A stretch of 64,000 nucleotides of DNA from VAZQ01 sp963821505 (GTDB taxonomy: Bacteria > Pseudomonadota > Alphaproteobacteria > Rhizobiales > Xanthobacteraceae), in contig CAWGEH010000026.1 of NCBI GenBank assembly GCA_963821505.1, positions 1 through 64,000 on the forward strand, in the 5' to 3' direction. Position numbers and translations under genes: made by a program. A model generated the notes under the pieces. The model was not told the origin of the DNA and ran no database searches. It was given only the letters and a program-made list of their open reading frames with translations. Position 1 is the first letter of the stretch. Each line of letters starts with the position of its first letter. Of this stretch, positions 60,761-64,000 are shown in pieces.

Positions 60761-60940
60761 TCAGTAGCCTTCGCTGCCGAAGTCGCGGCGCATCTGCAGG
60801 CGAACGTTCGCGTCCGGATCCTGTCCGAGGTTCTTGCCGCCCACGATCACGTCGTCGGGCGACGCGGCCATGGCGGCGTGGGTGAAGGCCGGCGCAACGA
60901 AGGCGGTGGCCAGGGCCACAGCGGCGATGAACGTCTTCAT
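60761..60940 (-). CDS. Small secreted protein (59 residues)
   Basis: The start 60940 has AAGGAGACG about 4 bases upstream. The signal peptide is MKTFIAAVALATAFVAPAFT then HAAMA, and the mature part is ASPDDVIVGGKNLGQDPDAN then VRLQMRRDFGSEGY, without cysteines. Similar tiny exported peptides (NLGQDPDxNVR) are familiar in rhizobia as hypotheticals. It is divergent from the Kelch gene. Confidence 0.65.
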   Translation of the reverse strand: MKTFIAAVALATAFVAPAFTHAAMAASPDDVIVGGKNLGQDPDANVRLQMRRDFGSEGY

Positions 60941-61049
60941 GTTACGTCTCCTTGCTACGGATCCTTGTCCGTACCTTTGTGCATAGGCGGAAGCCGGAGG
61001 GGGCCAACGCCTGCTGGTCACCATATGCCACCGGTAATTGCATCCGGCC

Positions 61050-61065
61050 TGTGATGTATCTCACA
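61050..61065. promoter_or_regulatory. Exact Crp-type dyad between a small secreted gene and the Kelch gene
   Basis: TGTGATGTATCTCACA matches TGTGA-N6-TCACA exactly. It is 109 bases upstream of the small gene at 60940 (minus strand) and 272 bases upstream of the Kelch start. The rest of 60941-61337 holds no gene that I can support. Confidence 0.5.
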
Positions 61066-61337
61066 GAGAGAGAAATTTGCTGCGCCGCCATGTGGCCCGG
61101 CGGCCGCCCCCCACCGGCCTGCAACCCGCGCTCGCAGGCGGACCCCGGATCGCTTGGGCGCGCGCGGCAAGGAGCAGGGGGCGCCACGCACGGCCTGGTC
61201 GCCGGGACGTGTTGCGCCCCGCGCGAACGCCTGCCTATCCTTTGCTTCGGACTTGTCTCCGGGCTGGCGCGTCGCTCGCGCCGCAACACGAAGCCGACGA
61301 GAGCTTCGCAATCAACAACGCACGACGGGAGGTGAAG

Positions 61338-62429
61338 ATGACGTCATTGCGCCTGTGGCACGCCGCGTTCGGGGGCGCCATGCTGGCCGCCGCCTATGCA
61401 ACGCCCACCGCTTTCGCGCAGGCCCCGGCGCCCGCCGCGCCGAGTGCGGCCAATCCCTGGTCCCAGGGCGCGCCGTTCCCGGAAGCGTCGGAGGAAGTGC
61501 TCGGCGCAACCGCCGGCGGCAAGTTCTACGTCTTCGCCGGCCTTGCGCCGGGCTGGAAGCCGAAGGCGATGGTGTTCGAATACGATCCCGCTTCCAATCA
61601 ATGGACCAAGAAGCGGCCGATGCGGCTTGCCTCCCACCACGTCGCATTCGCCAGCCTGAACAACAAAATCTACGCCTTCGGCGGGTTCACCTATCCGGAG
61701 TCCGGCCCCCCCGGTTGGAGCCCGGTCAACAACGCCTGGGAATACGACCCGGCGACCGACGAATGGAAGGAGCTCGCGCCGATGCCGACCAAACGCGGCG
61801 CGGCCGCGGCCGGCGTCGCGAACGGCAAGATCTACGTCACCGGCGGCGCCAACTCGCTTCCCGGCGTGAACGAGAACGGCATCCATCCGGCGCGCCCGCA
61901 CAACGTGATGCCGACGGTCGAGGAATACGACCCGGCGGCGAATACCTGGAAAACCGTCCGTCCGCTGCTGCTGGCGCGCAACCATCATGTGGCGGTCGGC
62001 GTCGGCGACAAGATCTATGTCATCGGCGGCCGGGTCGGCTCGGCCTTCATCTCCGGCACCAGCAACAATGTTGATCTGGTGGAGATGTACGACCCCGACA
62101 CAAATCTATGGATGCCGCGCACGCGCATGCCGACGGCGCGCAGCGCGATCGGGGCCGGCGTCTACAACAACCAGATCCTCGTCGCCGGCGGCGAAGGCCA
62201 GGACCAGCGCTTCCTCGCTGCGTTCAAGGCGGTGGAAGCCTATGACCCCGTCCTCAATCGCTGGCAGATGCTGCCGTCGATGCCGCACCCGCGCCATGGG
62301 CTTGCGGTGGGCGCCATCGGCAATCGCCTCTACACCGTGAGCGGCGACGGCCAGTCGGCCGCCAGCGGCATCGAGCATTCCGCCGTGGCCTTCAACGAGA
62401 TCCTGCAGGTCGATCTGGTCCTGAAGTGA
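61338..62429 (+). CDS. Secreted Kelch-repeat beta-propeller protein
   Basis: Protein of 363 residues. GGGAGGTGAAG precedes the ATG. The signal peptide is about 1-27 (ending TAFAQ). Five to six Kelch blades follow, for example GGKFYVFAGLAPGWKPKAMV, NNKIYAFGGFTYPESG, NGKIYVTGGANSLPG, GDKIYVIGGRVGSA and NNQILVAGGEGQDQR, each with a paired EYDPAxxxW motif. It probably mediates binding or has oxidase-like activity in the periplasm; no ligand is evident. It stands alone on the plus strand. Confidence 0.88.
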   Translation: MTSLRLWHAAFGGAMLAAAYATPTAFAQAPAPAAPSAANPWSQGAPFPEASEEVLGATAGGKFYVFAGLAPGWKPKAMVFEYDPASNQWTKKRPMRLASHHVAFASLNNKIYAFGGFTYPESGPPGWSPVNNAWEYDPATDEWKELAPMPTKRGAAAAGVANGKIYVTGGANSLPGVNENGIHPARPHNVMPTVEEYDPAANTWKTVRPLLLARNHHVAVGVGDKIYVIGGRVGSAFISGTSNNVDLVEMYDPDTNLWMPRTRMPTARSAIGAGVYNNQILVAGGEGQDQRFLAAFKAVEAYDPVLNRWQMLPSMPHPRHGLAVGAIGNRLYTVSGDGQSAASGIEHSAVAFNEILQVDLVLK

Positions 62430-63587
62430 CAGCGGACGACCGAGGACCGCCAACGGCGGATGGTGGCGCGGCCGCGTCGGGCGTCTTCCGGCGCGGGCCA
62501 TTGTAAACAACAATGAAATAACAACGGAGCCGAGGGGTCCGCGATCGGCTGCGCCAGGAGAGACAGAGAGACAGAGAGACAGAAGGGGACCGCCCTCCCA
62601 TTCCCTCGCCACGCATGTGATCGCGCCGCAGCGCGGGGATCGGCGGCGTGCCCGCCGGGCATGCCCAGTTTCCGGATTGCTCGAGCGTTGCGCGCGGCCT
62701 CCCCCGCCCGCTGCCTCCACCCGCTGCCTCCACCCGCTGCCTTCCACGCGCCGCCTTGCACGCGCCGCCTTCCCACGCGCTGCCGAACGCGGAAGCGCAG
62801 CCGGCGGAATGGCCCATGCACAATTTTGGAGGATGCGTTAGTCGTAGGTGATTCGTGTAACGCGTGTCCATAGCAAAATGAGCGGCGCGCGCCTTCCCTC
62901 CCGCCTCCTCGTGCCGGGGGAGAGAATCGCCGGGGCCAATCCGGTCGATGCGCGCGAATTCGGGCAAACTAGCCGTGCAGGCCCGCTGCGCTGCGGACCG
63001 CCGGTTGCGACGGCCGCCCTTTGCGGGGGTGGCGGCGGCCCCCGCCCGACCGGCGCGAAGGGCTCCGGTGCGCAGATTTGTCGCTTGACAACAATTTCAT
63101 GACAACGCCCGCGCCGCTGCTGTGGACGGGAGGCTTCCGAATCCGCCGCCGATATCCGATACTTGCCGCACCGCACCTGAGTCGCCCCCGTATTTCACAG
63201 CTTCGCACTACATTTAGCAGTTTGTTTACGGGCGCCATACTAAGCCTTGACGAGCGACAGGGGCCGGCTTAGCTTTTGAAAGTTCGGCGCGAGTGGTTCG
63301 AAGTCCCGCCGGGCGCTCTCCTGAAAGGGTCTGCGTAACCGCTCTGCCTGCCGCAACGGCTGTCGGAGAGAGGCTCTCTGTTGCCGCAAGGGACGAGCGC
63401 GCCGGCGACGTGCCGCAACAAATCCGGGCCCACGCAAGGGCTTCGGAACAAGGCGTTGAACAGACCTGAAACGAGCCAGTCCGAGCGCGGCCGGGAGGCC
63501 AGGGTCGCGTCGCGGGTACCGCGTCGGCAGCCTATATTAGCGGGGTTCCCCCGCCGGGCGGCCGCGCCAACGACAAAGGGGCAAACA
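62430..63587. other. Gene-poor stretch with low-complexity repeats
   Basis: About 1.16 kb without a supported gene. At 62560-62583 the unit GAGACAGA is repeated three times. At 62700-62775 there are direct repeats of CCGCTGCCTCCA and GCGCCGCCTT. The small open frames are low complexity. A TATATT at 63533-63538 and the palindrome GGGGTTCCCC at 63542-63551 may belong to the nrdJ promoter/leader region. Confidence 0.5.
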
Positions 63588-64000
63588 ATGCGGATTGAGC
63601 GGCGATACACCAAGGCAGGACAGTCCCCCTACGCGGACATCGCGTTCCGGCTGACCGCGAGCGAGATTCGCAACCCCGACGGCTCGGTGGTGTTCCGCGC
63701 CGACGACGTCGAGGTGCCCACCTCCTGGTCGCAGGTCGCCGCCGACGTGCTGGCGCAAAAATATTTCCGCAAGGCCGGGGTGCCGGCGCGGCTGAGGAAG
63801 GTCGAGGAGGAGACCGTCCCGTCGTGGCTGTGGCGCTCGACCGCGGACGAGACCGCGCTGCAGGAGCTGCCGGAAAAAGAGCGCAGCACCGGCGAGCGCT
63901 CGTCCAAGCAGGTGTTCGAGCGGCTCGCCGGCACCTGGACCTATTGGGGCTGGAAGGGCGGCTATTTCGATTCGGAGGAGGACGCGCGCGCCTTCTTCGA
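63588..64000 (+). CDS. nrdJ: B12-dependent (class II) ribonucleoside-diphosphate reductase, N-terminal part
   Basis: Reduces ribonucleotides to deoxyribonucleotides using adenosylcobalamin. Only about 137 residues are in the window: MRIERRYTKAGQSPYADIAF, WSQVAADVLAQKYFRKAGVP, LPEKERSTGERSSKQVFERL and GTWTYWGWKGGYFDSEEDA, typical of the long alphaproteobacterial NrdJ. The catalytic core lies beyond the edge. The start ATG at 63588 follows AAAGGGGC. No cobalamin riboswitch or clear NrdR box was found upstream. Confidence 0.93.
   Translation, partial: MRIERRYTKAGQSPYADIAFRLTASEIRNPDGSVVFRADDVEVPTSWSQVAADVLAQKYFRKAGVPARLRKVEEETVPSWLWRSTADETALQELPEKERSTGERSSKQVFERLAGTWTYWGWKGGYFDSEEDARAFF

Noticed and set aside
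62392..62967. 191-codon minus-strand frame near the Kelch gene end
   Set aside because: Low complexity, overlaps a good gene end and the repeats, no supported start.
63195..63220. Possible NrdR box upstream of nrdJ
   Set aside because: CACTACATTTAGCAG matches the consensus poorly and no second box at the usual spacing is present.
63240..63330. tRNA-like GGTTCGAAGTCCCGCC
   Set aside because: A T-loop-like string only; no matching acceptor, D or anticodon arms could be folded around it.

Overview
This GC-rich window of compact, overlapping operons looks like an alphaproteobacterium of the order Hyphomicrobiales, probably Bradyrhizobium/Xanthobacteraceae-like. The evidence is core gene order (aroQ-accB-accC-aat-DUF2155-NDUFA12 and mrcA-amiC/rne), an exact CtrA box upstream of the cell-wall amidase, FixK/Fnr-type boxes, and four copies of a ~105-bp two-hairpin RIME-like intergenic repeat. 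No rRNA, tRNA, CRISPR array or intact insertion sequence was seen.

1-11.6 kb, metal efflux and sensing. A minus-strand operon encodes PepSY protein, cytochrome b561, HlyD adaptor and an RND pump that runs off the left edge; Fnr/FixK-like dyads precede its PepSY and HlyD genes. A plus-strand operon follows (PepSY protein, OmpR-type regulator, histidine kinase). Next is a minus-strand CsoR/RcnR-type (DmeR-like) repressor, CzcB adaptor and CzcA pump operon with a textbook C-tract operator. Its czcA is frameshifted and its terminal CDF exporter is a truncated pseudogene.

11.6-32 kb, a chromate/redox island and the most novel part. A GMC oxidoreductase fused to a DUF1080 domain is followed by a minus-strand set (DUF1236, sorbosone-dehydrogenase-like pseudogene, DUF1259, DUF1080-like protein, outer-membrane protein). 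Divergent from it is a long plus-strand run: chrB, rhodanese-ChrB, chrA, DUF1080-like, superoxide dismutase, DUF1259, PepSY, YncE-like propeller, outer-membrane protein, secreted protein, ABC ATPase, ABC permease with a GldG-like domain, DUF1080-like, MFS. The trio DUF1259 + DUF1080-like + outer-membrane protein occurs on both arms, suggesting a duplicated secreted/envelope module wired to chromate efflux and oxidant defence.

32-36 kb: a frameshifted amidohydrolase, a GST divergent from a GcvA-type LysR regulator, a decayed duplicate of that regulator region, repeats and a lipocalin-like protein.

36-50.7 kb, mostly core: PBP1A, AmiC amidase, RNase E, a bifunctional aldolase/SDR, DUF1275 membrane protein, aminotransferase, M48-TPR protease and a DsbA-like protein.

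50.7-64 kb: frameshifted aroQ, accB, accC, aat, DUF2155 and NDUFA12, interrupted between accC and aat by a response regulator and a copper cassette (copCD fusion, ycnI/DUF1775, DUF2946). Then a Bug-type solute-binding protein, two tiny secreted proteins, a Kelch protein with an exact Crp-type dyad upstream, a ~1.16 kb gene-poor stretch and the start of B12-dependent ribonucleotide reductase (nrdJ).

Five genes carry single-point lesions (czcA, the sorbosone-dehydrogenase-like gene, YncE-like, amidohydrolase, aroQ). Because aroQ is normally essential, some may be sequencing errors rather than decay.
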